IMG/VR virus record: IMGVR_UViG_3300046532_001066
Location: 1-22,023 of that record
Direction: 5' to 3' (one strand)
DNA length: 22,023 nucleotides
Source: a virus
Of this stretch, positions 1 to 7,210 are shown in pieces; within the stretch, counting starts at the first letter, position 1; every line of letters begins with the position of its first letter. Under the pieces are notes generated by a model that was not told the DNA's origin, ran no database searches, and saw only the letters and a program-made list of their open reading frames with translations. A program made the position numbers and the translations under genes.

Positions 1-1
1 T

Positions 2-217
2 ATTTTTAATCTCGTACTTTTGGAACCTGGGAAAAGTTTCGTTAGAGTCATCCAGAGTATCGGAAGAGGAATTAGAAAAGCAGAAGACAAAGATCACGTA
101 GAGATATGGGATATCACATCTACGTGTAAGTTTGCTAAACGACACTTAACTAAACGTAAGCAATTTTATAGAGAAGCAAACTATCCATTTTCCATTGAAA
201 AAACGGAGTGGAAATGA
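2..217 (+). CDS. uvsW: DNA helicase UvsW, C-terminal part (5' end outside window)
   Basis: This is the last 71 codons of a superfamily 2 helicase; the open frame enters from the left edge, so no start is visible. Residues reading SFVRVIQSIGRGIRK match helicase motif VI (QxxGRxxR) and the following KAEDKDHVEIWDI and KRHLTKRKQFYREA match the end of T4 UvsW. UvsW unwinds branched DNA, R-loops and stalled forks and helps switch T4-like phages from origin-dependent to recombination-dependent replication. The TGA stop overlaps the next ATG (ATGA at 214-217). The last codons (TEWK-stop) lie in a 16-bp sequence repeated at 942-957. The TTG at 20 is not a real start because conserved sequence continues upstream of it. 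Confidence 0.93.
   Translation: MFNLVLLEPGKSFVRVIQSIGRGIRKAEDKDHVEIWDITSTCKFAKRHLTKRKQFYREANYPFSIEKTEWK
202..217 (+). repeat. 16-bp direct repeat, copy 1 (uvsW/SGNH junction)
   Basis: The sequence aacggagtggaaatga is identical at 202-217 and 942-957. It encodes TEWK-stop of the upstream gene and also holds the GGAG Shine-Dalgarno, the ATG and the ATGA overlap for the downstream gene. Flanking bases differ (a/t here, c/a in copy 2). Confidence 0.9.
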
Positions 218-957
218 TAATCTATTCTAACAGTTGTAGTTTTGGTGCAACAAATAAAAATTTTCCAGTCTATTCTGAGATTATTGCAAAAGACCGTAAT
301 GCACAACTTATTAATAAAGGTATACCCGGATCGTGCAATAGACGTATAATAAGAACTACTCTTAGAGACTTAAACGAAATTAAAGATACGGACAACATAA
401 TTGCTCTTATAGGATTAACTTTTATCTCAAGAAGTGAGATATGGAGACCAGACTTACCAGCAGTTGACAACGATGGGCATTTCTATCAAATTAAGCCAAC
501 ACAAAAGTTATCTTGGCAGAATGGATTAATAAACACAATAGTGCCTGACATACATAAGAAAGTTGATGTAGAAATTAGTGATTACTATAAGGAATGGATA
601 CTACATTACAATCGTGAATCACAAATGACAGAACTGTGTACGGATCTAGTAATGCTTACAGGCTGGCTCCAAAGCAAAGGGATAACCTATAAGATATTTT
701 CAAATGTTGATAAACTTGAAGGCAGTGAGTATATTGGTTACAATAGTCCTTTTATCAATAGCTTATATAATACGATACTAAAAGACAAAGGCGTTATAGA
801 TCCTTGGAACTTTAGTTTTGGAACATTTGCACAAGAGAACGGATTAAGACCAATCGACGAAGATGTGTACGGAGTACATGGACATCCTGGAGAGAAAGCT
901 CATAAACTTTTTGCTGAATATCTAACAGAGAAAATTAGCACAACGGAGTGGAAATGA
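214..957 (+). CDS. SGNH-like hydrolase-fold protein (paralog 1)
   Basis: A 247-residue protein that starts like an SGNH/GDSL hydrolase. SCSF (residues 7-10) stands where GDSF usually is, so the nucleophile Ser9 is kept but Gly-Asp is changed. A GxxGSCN segment follows near residue 38 (block II-like), and HGHPGEKAH near the C-terminus could supply the catalytic His. Family members are esterases, acyl hydrolases or O-acetyltransferases, often acting on glycans; the substrate here is unknown. ATG 214 is chosen over GTG 208 because GGAG at 205-208 sits 5 nt upstream and the ATG overlaps the uvsW stop. The gene is bracketed by two copies of a 16-bp repeat that carries this SD and start context. 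Family assignment is moderate, activity uncertain. Confidence 0.7.
   Translation: MIIYSNSCSFGATNKNFPVYSEIIAKDRNAQLINKGIPGSCNRRIIRTTLRDLNEIKDTDNIIALIGLTFISRSEIWRPDLPAVDNDGHFYQIKPTQKLSWQNGLINTIVPDIHKKVDVEISDYYKEWILHYNRESQMTELCTDLVMLTGWLQSKGITYKIFSNVDKLEGSEYIGYNSPFINSLYNTILKDKGVIDPWNFSFGTFAQENGLRPIDEDVYGVHGHPGEKAHKLFAEYLTEKISTTEWK
942..957 (+). repeat. 16-bp direct repeat, copy 2 (SGNH/kinase junction)
   Basis: Second perfect copy of the repeat at 202-217, again spanning the end of one gene (TEWK-stop) and the SD and ATG of the next. The two copies are 740 bp apart and enclose exactly one gene, so recombination between them would remove that gene and leave uvsW fused in perfect coupling to the kinase gene. 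Confidence 0.9.
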
Positions 958-1373
958 AGATATTAATTTTTGGATTACCAGGAAGTGGTAAGACAACACT
1001 AGCTAAACCTTTTGCAGAATTATTAGGTGGTGTGCATATTAATGCGGATGTAGTTCGAACGAGCTATGATGATTGGGATTTTACTCCAGAAGGTCGTATG
1101 CGTCAAGCAATGCGTATGAAATTTCTAGCAGACGGCGTTGTTATGGCAGGCAAGATTGCTGTAGCAGATTTCGTATGCCCAACGGAAGTGGCACGAACAG
1201 AGTTTAATCCAGACTTTACTGTATGGATGGATACTATTAAACAAGGACGTTTTGAGGATACTAATAAGATGTTTCAAGCACCGGTAGCATTTAACTACCA
1301 TGTTGCTGAATGGTTTAGTGATACACATATCCAATTAGCAAAAGTTATGGAAAGGTATATAACACATGTTTGA
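954..1373 (+). CDS. APS-kinase-like P-loop kinase (CysC family, short)
   Basis: A 139-residue P-loop protein with Walker A GLPGSGKT at residues 7-14. The order HINADVVR, then a stretch ending GRMRQAMRMK, then VADFVCPTEVAR follows adenylylsulfate kinase (CysC), which phosphorylates APS to PAPS. At 139 residues it is clearly shorter than CysC (about 200), so the acceptor may be another small hydroxyl compound. GGAG at 945-948 lies 5 nt before ATG 954. The next gene begins 8 bp before this stop, which suggests coupling with the HxGH nucleotidyltransferase. The two would make a kinase plus nucleotidyl-transfer pair, as in activated-sugar or alditol pathways (inference). Similar pairs are, from memory, common in marine T4-like phages. 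Confidence 0.8.
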   Translation: MKILIFGLPGSGKTTLAKPFAELLGGVHINADVVRTSYDDWDFTPEGRMRQAMRMKFLADGVVMAGKIAVADFVCPTEVARTEFNPDFTVWMDTIKQGRFEDTNKMFQAPVAFNYHVAEWFSDTHIQLAKVMERYITHV

Positions 1374-1791
1374 TAGCAAAAAACCCACAGCACAAATGCT
1401 TGGACGCTGGCAACCCTGGCATCCAGGACATACTGCTCTATTTAAAAAAGCACTAGCACAAACTGGACAAGTTTGTATTATGATTCGCAATGTACAGGGT
1501 GTAGACGACAACCCATTTGATATAGTTACAGTTCGTAAAAATATTGTTTTAGCCCTTAAATTTGAAGGATTTGAATATCGTAAAGAATATAATATAATTA
1601 ATGTTCCAAACATTGTGGATGTTAGTTATGGTAGAGGTGTAGGATATACGTTTACTGAACATGATTTAGGCGAAGATATTCATAATATTAGTGCAACGGA
1701 TATTCGTGCTGAGATGCGTAAGAGTGGAGAACTTCTTCATCCATTAGACGATATTGAGAAGGTAGCTAAACTTGGAGGTGCAAACGAATGA
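1366..1791 (+). CDS. HxGH-family nucleotidyltransferase (NadM/cytidylyltransferase-like)
   Basis: A 141-residue Rossmann-type nucleotidyltransferase. GRWQPWHPGHTALF holds the nucleotide-binding HxGH signature, and ISATDIRAEMRKSGE near the C-terminus is the ISxTxIR signature that contacts the triphosphate. DNPFD followed by a basic helix resembles the NPFTxxER region of archaeal-type NMN adenylyltransferase NadM, but the protein is shorter. It transfers NMP from an NTP to a phosphorylated substrate; whether that is NMN, an alditol phosphate or another compound cannot be told here. ATG 1366 overlaps the kinase gene by 8 bp. Two reading frames of context point different ways: the adjacent kinase suggests activated-sugar synthesis, while the PRPP synthetase at 9523 would fit NAD metabolism. 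Confidence 0.82.
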   Translation: MFDSKKPTAQMLGRWQPWHPGHTALFKKALAQTGQVCIMIRNVQGVDDNPFDIVTVRKNIVLALKFEGFEYRKEYNIINVPNIVDVSYGRGVGYTFTEHDLGEDIHNISATDIRAEMRKSGELLHPLDDIEKVAKLGGANE

Positions 1792-1795
1792 CACT

Positions 1796-2998
1796 ATGCT
1801 AAGAAAAAACACAACTTGCATTGCCTGCAATGGCGCAAACCTCGTTCCGTGCCTAGACCTTGGACACCAACCATTGGCAAACTCGTATACTGAGACCAAC
1901 ATTAACTTACCTAAGTATCCATTGAATGTACATCGTTGTACAGACTGCTATCATTTGCAATTAACACATACTGTACCACCAGCAGACATTTATACAAACT
2001 ATCTGTATCGTGCTGGTACAAGCGAAACACTTAAAAAGTACAGTTATTGGTTTGCTGAATTTGTAATAGAGCGTATGGGCTTTGTGCCTGCTATACTAGA
2101 TGTAGGTTGCAATGATGGCACACAACTTGATTGCTTTTGGAACTTTGGTGCTAAAACTTACGGAATTGATCCTGCAGAAAATCTAGCACAATACAGCAAA
2201 CAAAATAATCAGATTGCAGTTGGCTTCTTCAAGGAAGAAACTGTTAACCAACTTGGCGATGTTAAATTTGATGTAATTAACAATCAAAATGCATTCAGCC
2301 ATATGGAAGATCCAACTGCATTTTTACAGTTAGCAAAAACTAAATTAAATCCCGGCGGGAGAATTTTTATCAGCACAAGCCAAGCCAACATGGTATTGAA
2401 CAATGAGTTTGATACTATCTATCATGAGCATATTAGTTTTTATAATGTGTGTAGTATGAAGCGTTTAGCAGAACGCAATGGGTTGTTTTTAACCGACGTC
2501 ATTAAAACGCCAATTCACGGTGTAAGTTATATTTTTGAAATGCGTAGTAGTCCTGCTAATCGTCTAGGCATTGAAAACTGGCTAGCAATGGAAACATCGC
2601 AGGGACTGTACAATGAAGAAACTTACCAGCGTTGGCCGCAGGCAGTAAGTCAGATTAAAAATGACTTCATTGATACTGTAACAAAAGCACGTAGTGAAAA
2701 CCGTTTGCTTGTTGGCTACGGTGCCGCGGCAAAAGGAAATACATTTCTTAATTACGTGTTGACAAAATTAGATGCTATCATTGATGATAGTCCGCTTAAA
2801 CAAGGACTGGTAACTCCGGGTATGCAGATTCCCATTTACGATTTGTCAACTGTGGGTGACCATGTTGACCTAAGCCAAGCATTGTTTATTCCTCTGGCAT
2901 GGAATTTCTTTGATGAAATTCAATGTCGCTTAAATAACCATTTAGGTTATTCAGCAGAGTTTGTACGCTATTTTCCGAAAGTTGAGGTTGTTAAATGA
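1796..2998 (+). CDS. SAM-dependent C-methyltransferase, TylCIII/TcaB9-like
   Basis: A 400-residue protein with the full three-part layout of sugar C-methyltransferases. There is an N-terminal zinc-binding domain (C8, C11, C48, C51), a class I SAM domain with ILDVGCNDGT at residues 100-109, the active-site segment IYHEHISFY at about 208-216, and a C-terminal Rossmann-like domain with GYGAAAKGNTFLNY at about 307-320. Family members such as TylCIII and TcaB9 methylate C3 of NDP-4-keto sugars. The start is uncertain: GGAGG (1774-1778) is ideally spaced for ATG 1788, but that frame stops after four codons. ATG 1796 keeps the zinc finger intact and could be reached by reinitiation; TTG 1772 and GTG 1778 are in-frame alternatives. 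The stop overlaps the next gene by 4 bp. Confidence 0.88.
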   Translation: MLRKNTTCIACNGANLVPCLDLGHQPLANSYTETNINLPKYPLNVHRCTDCYHLQLTHTVPPADIYTNYLYRAGTSETLKKYSYWFAEFVIERMGFVPAILDVGCNDGTQLDCFWNFGAKTYGIDPAENLAQYSKQNNQIAVGFFKEETVNQLGDVKFDVINNQNAFSHMEDPTAFLQLAKTKLNPGGRIFISTSQANMVLNNEFDTIYHEHISFYNVCSMKRLAERNGLFLTDVIKTPIHGVSYIFEMRSSPANRLGIENWLAMETSQGLYNEETYQRWPQAVSQIKNDFIDTVTKARSENRLLVGYGAAAKGNTFLNYVLTKLDAIIDDSPLKQGLVTPGMQIPIYDLSTVGDHVDLSQALFIPLAWNFFDEIQCRLNNHLGYSAEFVRYFPKVEVVK

Positions 2999-4371
2999 AA
3001 TTTCCAGTAGTTGAATTAGTTGATAGATACGCCATTGCACAAGTTAAGTTTGAAAACCTAAACGGCACCAATGCCGACGAAGTTGAATTTTACCGCAAGC
3101 AATTGGAAGAAGAATACGACATCGAATCGGTACAGGGTTTAATCAGTGGGTTAGTTGGCTTGCACAAACAAATTTGGGCAGTAGAAGACGACTTTAAAAA
3201 GTTAAAAATTGATAACCAACCCTTAGAAGAAATTGGACGTCGTGCATTGTTTGTACGTGACTTAAACAACAGTCGTGTTGCATTTAAAAACCAAATTGCA
3301 GAACGATTGGGCAGTTGCATTAAAGAACATAAAAATTATGCTGGTCAACGGTCAGTGACATTCTCTGACTTTTACAACGTTTATGACTATTCTGATAAGC
3401 CCTATACAATACACTATCTTGATTACAGCACAGATTTAGACCAAGGCGACCCAAACTTTCAATACAAGTACATCGAATACTTACAGCACAGCAAAGACAT
3501 TAAACCCGACGATGTGATTATTATTAACAATCCTTATGTCTCTGGTAACTTCCAAACGCCATTGGTTGATTATTTAAACTGGTGGTATAACAATAATCCT
3601 ACCCCGTTTGTTATGCTATCTAGTAGATGGAACATTCCTGCAACAGTTCGTTTTCCAGTTTACACAGACATGTTCCAGGAGCATTCAACACAATGGTGGT
3701 TAAAAGACTATCGCAGTCCTGTACGTACACACAGAAATTATACTATTTCGTATACAAGTACTAAAGATTACGTTGAGAGAAGATACCTTTACAATAAGAT
3801 CAAGCAAGTAGTACACAGTGCTTTTACATCATATAGTTGTTTACACAGTGATTTAAATAGACAAACTCATCAATATACTGCTGAGTTTATTGAGCAGATT
3901 GGGCCAGTAATAGAACAAACTGCGGTGCTTGGAGCGACAGCAGACTTTAATAACATGCCGCACGATATTCATAACAACAGTTATGCAAGTGTGATACTAG
4001 ATACATTGTATGGTGGATCGCATCCAGAAGTTTTCTTTAGTGAAAAAGTCTTTAATGCTATTGCTCATCAACAGTTATTTTTCTATGGTGGTAGTGCTGG
4101 TAGTATAGAACGTCTACGTCAAGCAGGCTATCATGTGTTTGAAGAAATAATTGATTTAAGTTATGATCAAATTAGCAACGATCAAGAACGTGTTATTGCA
4201 TTTACTAATAGTGTGTTAAAGTTTGCTAATAGACCTATCCAAGAGGTACAGCGTGACTATATGTCAATGTTTGACAAGATACAAGAAAACTTGCAGACAT
4301 TTAACAATAAAAAATTTAGTGCTAAAATTGATCAAGCAATTGCATTAGCATTCGAAAGGCGTCAAAAATGA
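2995..4371 (+). CDS. DUF6165-like domain fused to glycosyltransferase-like domain
   Basis: A 458-residue protein. The first ~105 residues (VVELVDRYAIAQVKFENL, later QIWAVEDDFKKL and NNSRVAFKNQIAERLG) follow the pattern of DUF6165, a helical family often found beside glycosyltransferases in polysaccharide loci. The C-terminal half contains FFSEKVFNAIAHQQLFFYGG (about residues 345-365) and then a Leu-Arg-x-x-Gly-Tyr-x-x-Phe segment. This resembles the nucleotide-sugar side of phage glycosyltransferase-like proteins (SEKxF...PFxxxG, LRxxGFxxF). No DxD metal motif was assigned. ATG 2995 overlaps the methyltransferase stop (ATGA), and the stop overlaps the next gene the same way. The role in sugar transfer is inferred from both halves and from the neighbours; the middle region (110-340) is unrecognised. 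Confidence 0.6.
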   Translation: MKFPVVELVDRYAIAQVKFENLNGTNADEVEFYRKQLEEEYDIESVQGLISGLVGLHKQIWAVEDDFKKLKIDNQPLEEIGRRALFVRDLNNSRVAFKNQIAERLGSCIKEHKNYAGQRSVTFSDFYNVYDYSDKPYTIHYLDYSTDLDQGDPNFQYKYIEYLQHSKDIKPDDVIIINNPYVSGNFQTPLVDYLNWWYNNNPTPFVMLSSRWNIPATVRFPVYTDMFQEHSTQWWLKDYRSPVRTHRNYTISYTSTKDYVERRYLYNKIKQVVHSAFTSYSCLHSDLNRQTHQYTAEFIEQIGPVIEQTAVLGATADFNNMPHDIHNNSYASVILDTLYGGSHPEVFFSEKVFNAIAHQQLFFYGGSAGSIERLRQAGYHVFEEIIDLSYDQISNDQERVIAFTNSVLKFANRPIQEVQRDYMSMFDKIQENLQTFNNKKFSAKIDQAIALAFERRQK

Positions 4372-4982
4372 TTGTTGTCTGTGGGGACAGTTTTTGTTCT
4401 AGAGATCCTGTTGCAGTAGGAAAGCACTTCAGTGAACAATTAGAAGGTCCAGTTGTAAATTTGGCCCGTGGCGGCATTTCAAATTCTGCAATTTTTATGC
4501 AATTGTTTAAAGCGTTAGCAATGAATCCTAGCGTTGTCATTTACAGTTCAACTGACCCTGCTAGAATGACAGTACCGGCCTCAGTTAATGGTCCCGACTT
4601 TAATGCAAGTAACCCAATAGCAAACATTCGTTACGAAATCGATGGCACAGAACCATTTGTTAGTCACACTATTCCTAGTATACTAGGAGAACTAGAACTA
4701 GGACTAGACCCCGAAGTTAAAGCGGCAGTAAAGGCCTACTTTACAACAATATATGACCCTGAGATGCAGAGTTTTTTAGATAATGAGATGTTCCAGGGGT
4801 ACGAAAGTCGTTGCCGTGAGCAACATATACAAGTAATATGTTTAGATAGAGATGTAAAAGAACTGTATGAAGAAGCGTGGGAGTTAAGACACAACCCACC
4901 TGACGTAGTTTATCACACGACAGCCCAAGCCCAAACACAAGCGGCAAAAAAAATTATGGAGATTATAAAAAATGGCGATTGA
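4368..4982 (+). CDS. SGNH/GDSL-like hydrolase (paralog 2, intact GDSF)
   Basis: A 204-residue protein beginning MIVVCGDSFCS, with a canonical GDSF block I (G6, D7, S8). Block II-like RGGISNSAIF follows near residue 35, with Gly then Ser-Asn. A His near the C-terminus (VVYHTT) could be the catalytic base. It is the most canonical of the four SGNH-like proteins in the window, so the most likely to be catalytically active. Substrates in the family include acetyl or acyl esters on sugars and lipids. ATG 4368 overlaps the upstream stop by 4 bp, and the 3' end overlaps the PRMT-like gene by 11 bp, so the block is translated as one coupled unit. Confidence 0.75.
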   Translation: MIVVCGDSFCSRDPVAVGKHFSEQLEGPVVNLARGGISNSAIFMQLFKALAMNPSVVIYSSTDPARMTVPASVNGPDFNASNPIANIRYEIDGTEPFVSHTIPSILGELELGLDPEVKAAVKAYFTTIYDPEMQSFLDNEMFQGYESRCREQHIQVICLDRDVKELYEEAWELRHNPPDVVYHTTAQAQTQAAKKIMEIIKNGD

Positions 4983-5886
4983 ATGGAGATCAAACGACGG
5001 TGTTTATTTGCCAATGATCAATGATGGCGGACGTAATCGATTTTACAAAGCCGCACTAGAGGCCAAAGCGCCTGGTAAGACAGTAATTGATATTGGGTCA
5101 GGTACAGGATTTTTAACTATCCTTGCTTGTCATGCAGGCGCTAAACATGTAATTGCAGTTGAGCAAGATCCTGAGCGAGCACAGTTAACACAAGAAAGTG
5201 TTAACTTATGTGGGTTCCAGGATCGTGTAACTGTCGTTAATGCAAACTGGATGGATGTTAATATCACCGGCGATATCTATGTAAGTGAAACTATTTGTAC
5301 TAACTTATGGAATGAAAAAATATTAGAAATATCCGAACATGCAATTCGTAACGGAGGAGAGTTTATTCCGGGACGATTTGACTACAAGTTTCAAATATAT
5401 AAAAATCATCCACTGTTTGCTGTTGTGCAGTCAAGTAGTGAAGCCTATGACTTTGAGCCGGAAATCACAATTGACGAAAAATTTGAAGAGTCAATTCGTC
5501 AGAAGGTTCGTGACGACTCTGTCAAATATAGACAGAACTCAATTTTTAATTTGTTCCAGGCGGCCAATAGAAGTCCGGCAGATATGAAACCCGTTATGGA
5601 TGCATTGGAATTAATACACGAAACAGATTGGTTTACAGTGGATCTTAATCAACCAAACCATTGCGATTACAAACAATTTGAACACCAAATTAACCTAAAA
5701 GACTTGACAAAGGCGCATGGTTACTGTATACTGTTAACGTGGCGGGCAGTTACTGGAGACATAGTTATGGAACACTGGGACACTATATTTGGAACCCCAA
5801 GTAAAATTATTCCCAATCCAGACTACTCGGTGGTTAAAACCAGTTACGAATTATTAGGAAATCAATGGTACTTTAGATATGAATAA
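4972..5886 (+). CDS. PRMT-like class I SAM methyltransferase
   Basis: A 304-residue protein, close to the ~310-residue PRMT core. Motif I is VIDIGSGTGFLTI (38-50), followed by HVIAVEQD with the ribose-binding acid E64. YVSETICTNLWNEKIL (103-118) places E106 and E115 nine residues apart after a Ser, as in the PRMT double-E hairpin that holds the arginine guanidinium. Further on are FIPGRFDYKFQIYK (PRMT-like start of the barrel) and EHWDTIFGTP (267-276), which matches the THW loop with Thr replaced by Glu. PRMTs methylate arginine side chains in proteins; a phage enzyme could modify virion or host proteins, but the target is unknown. GGAG at 4958-4961 lies 10 nt before ATG 4972. The gene overlaps both neighbours and carries an internal sigma70-type promoter at 5704-5732. 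Confidence 0.72.
   Translation: MAIEWRSNDGVYLPMINDGGRNRFYKAALEAKAPGKTVIDIGSGTGFLTILACHAGAKHVIAVEQDPERAQLTQESVNLCGFQDRVTVVNANWMDVNITGDIYVSETICTNLWNEKILEISEHAIRNGGEFIPGRFDYKFQIYKNHPLFAVVQSSSEAYDFEPEITIDEKFEESIRQKVRDDSVKYRQNSIFNLFQAANRSPADMKPVMDALELIHETDWFTVDLNQPNHCDYKQFEHQINLKDLTKAHGYCILLTWRAVTGDIVMEHWDTIFGTPSKIIPNPDYSVVKTSYELLGNQWYFRYE
5704..5732 (+). promoter_or_regulatory. sigma70-type promoter inside the PRMT-like gene
   Basis: TTGACA (5704-5709), a 17-bp spacer and TATACT (5727-5732). The -35 is perfect, the -10 matches 5 of 6 and the spacing is optimal. Transcription would start near 5740 and serve the SGNH gene at 5879 and those after it. The same TTGACA-N17-TATACT arrangement occurs before the primase at 14340, which supports both. 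It lies in coding sequence, so coincidence is possible. Confidence 0.55.
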
Positions 5887-6694
5887 AAAATTAATAGTAT
5901 GTGGGTGCAGTTTTAGTGCGCCTGCCAGTAAAGAATACGAACACCTTAAAGGAACTGCCTACGGAGAAGTACTGGCTAAGAAACTAGACTGGGACGTTGA
6001 AATTTTAGCTCGCCAAGGATGTAGTAATGGTGGCATTCGTATACAAATTGACGAAGTGTTACGACAGCGGCCTGCGTTTGCAATTATTGCACCTACATTC
6101 CATGACCGTATGGAAATTCCGGCTAGTGCCGCACCGTATGTGCCGCCAGCAGAAGAAAATAAAGGTTGGAACAGTGACTTACAAAAGCATTTACAAAAAT
6201 CACACTTAAATGGATATAATAGAGATGTTGGTATTAACAATGTTAACTATTGTGACAATCCATATACAATGATATGTGAAACTATTTTCAGTCTTGCTGA
6301 AAATTATCCACACCCTTACAGAAGCACAAAGATTGATAAAGCCACTCAGCAAGCAGTTAAACAATACGTTAACAGTTTGTACGATAGCGGGTGGAAGCTA
6401 CAAATGGACCAATGGATTATACGAGAAGGTATTCTTCAGCTACATTACGCAGGCATTCCATTCCTGTTAATTGCTAATAACATTTGGACTAACGATACTG
6501 TTAGAAAGGAATTCCCGGATGTAATTCCTGATCATTGTTTAACACTTCGTTACGAAGATACTCCGGCTTATGCAACTAACACATGGCCGTTTACATCGAA
6601 AGAGGATCCTGGTTACCATGGTGATCCTGAAAGTCAAACGTATCTAGCGGATAGGTATTATGAATTAATAACAAAGGTATGGAATATAACATGA
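5879..6694 (+). CDS. SGNH-like hydrolase-fold protein (paralog 3)
   Basis: A 271-residue protein starting MNKKLIVCGCSFSA. Block I is GCSF (residues 9-12): the nucleophile Ser11 is kept and the usual Asp is Cys. ILARQGCSNGGIRIQ is the block II-like segment shared with the SGNH paralog at 4368 (RGGISN). A C-terminal GYHGDPESQ segment offers a His. It is longer than paralog 2, with an insert of about 60 residues in the middle. ATG 5879 overlaps the PRMT-like stop by 8 bp. The consensus promoter 150 bp upstream could drive it independently. Activity is unproven; the fold assignment rests on blocks I and II. Confidence 0.68.
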   Translation: MNKKLIVCGCSFSAPASKEYEHLKGTAYGEVLAKKLDWDVEILARQGCSNGGIRIQIDEVLRQRPAFAIIAPTFHDRMEIPASAAPYVPPAEENKGWNSDLQKHLQKSHLNGYNRDVGINNVNYCDNPYTMICETIFSLAENYPHPYRSTKIDKATQQAVKQYVNSLYDSGWKLQMDQWIIREGILQLHYAGIPFLLIANNIWTNDTVRKEFPDVIPDHCLTLRYEDTPAYATNTWPFTSKEDPGYHGDPESQTYLADRYYELITKVWNIT

Positions 6695-7191
6695 GAATAT
6701 TAACATTAGAAGACGCACATTACGACATGACAGAGCTACCAGAAGAAGTGGATGATCTGCGGTTTTCAGTGCTAGACAATAGTGACCCTAAGAACCCAGA
6801 TTTCTTTTTCATTCCATTAATTTTCTTGGAAAGTTTTAATAGTTCAGCATTGGTTTTAAAAATTGCAGGTAAACAAATTCAAATGCCGATGGATTGGCAA
6901 ATTCTTATTGGTGAACCAGACATTGGAGACCTTGAAGTGGTTCCCCTTACTAGTATTAACGACAGGGGCTTTAAGGCTTTCTGTTTTAATTCATTATCTT
7001 CGTTCCGACCCGAGTTTGGAGATATTGAGATTGTTGACATCTATCAAGATGTTAAATGGTACTTTCCTAAATTACGTCCTGGACAAATGTTGGCGGTTCC
7101 AATTGAAACTTGTGCTAAGCCAAGGTGTGCTTATTTTGTTAATGATATTAGTAGACTAAGCGAAGTAGTAGACTATGGAAAGATATGGTAA
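6691..7191 (+). CDS. Conserved phage protein of unknown function
   Basis: A 166-residue acidic protein. Its central and C-terminal part (VPLTSINDRGFKAF, then IYQDVKWYFPKLRPGQMLAVP, then CAYFVNDISR) resembles an uncharacterised family I associate with T4-like cyanophages; I cannot give it a function. No signal peptide, membrane segment or catalytic motif is visible. ATG 6691 is preferred over ATG 6679 because it forms an ATGA overlap with the upstream stop and has GGA at 6681-6683 seven bases upstream. It is coupled to the SGNH gene before it and is followed by the cupin gene after a 19-bp gap. Confidence 0.75.
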   Translation: MRILTLEDAHYDMTELPEEVDDLRFSVLDNSDPKNPDFFFIPLIFLESFNSSALVLKIAGKQIQMPMDWQILIGEPDIGDLEVVPLTSINDRGFKAFCFNSLSSFRPEFGDIEIVDIYQDVKWYFPKLRPGQMLAVPIETCAKPRCAYFVNDISRLSEVVDYGKIW

Positions 7192-7210
7192 AACACAAAG
7201 GATAAACTAC

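Noticed and set aside
463-491. TTGACA in the first SGNH gene
   Set aside because: No -10-like hexamer at proper spacing.
1861-1891. TGGACA with TATACT 19 bp later
   Set aside because: Spacing too long and inside a gene with no start nearby.
2759-2787. TTGACA as a possible -35 in the C-methyltransferase gene
   Set aside because: No acceptable -10 at 16-18 bp; the hexamer at 17 bp is TGATGA.
5339-5587. 82-codon + strand frame inside the PRMT-like gene
   Set aside because: Shadow of the PRMT-like gene in another frame, with no SD or recognisable domain.
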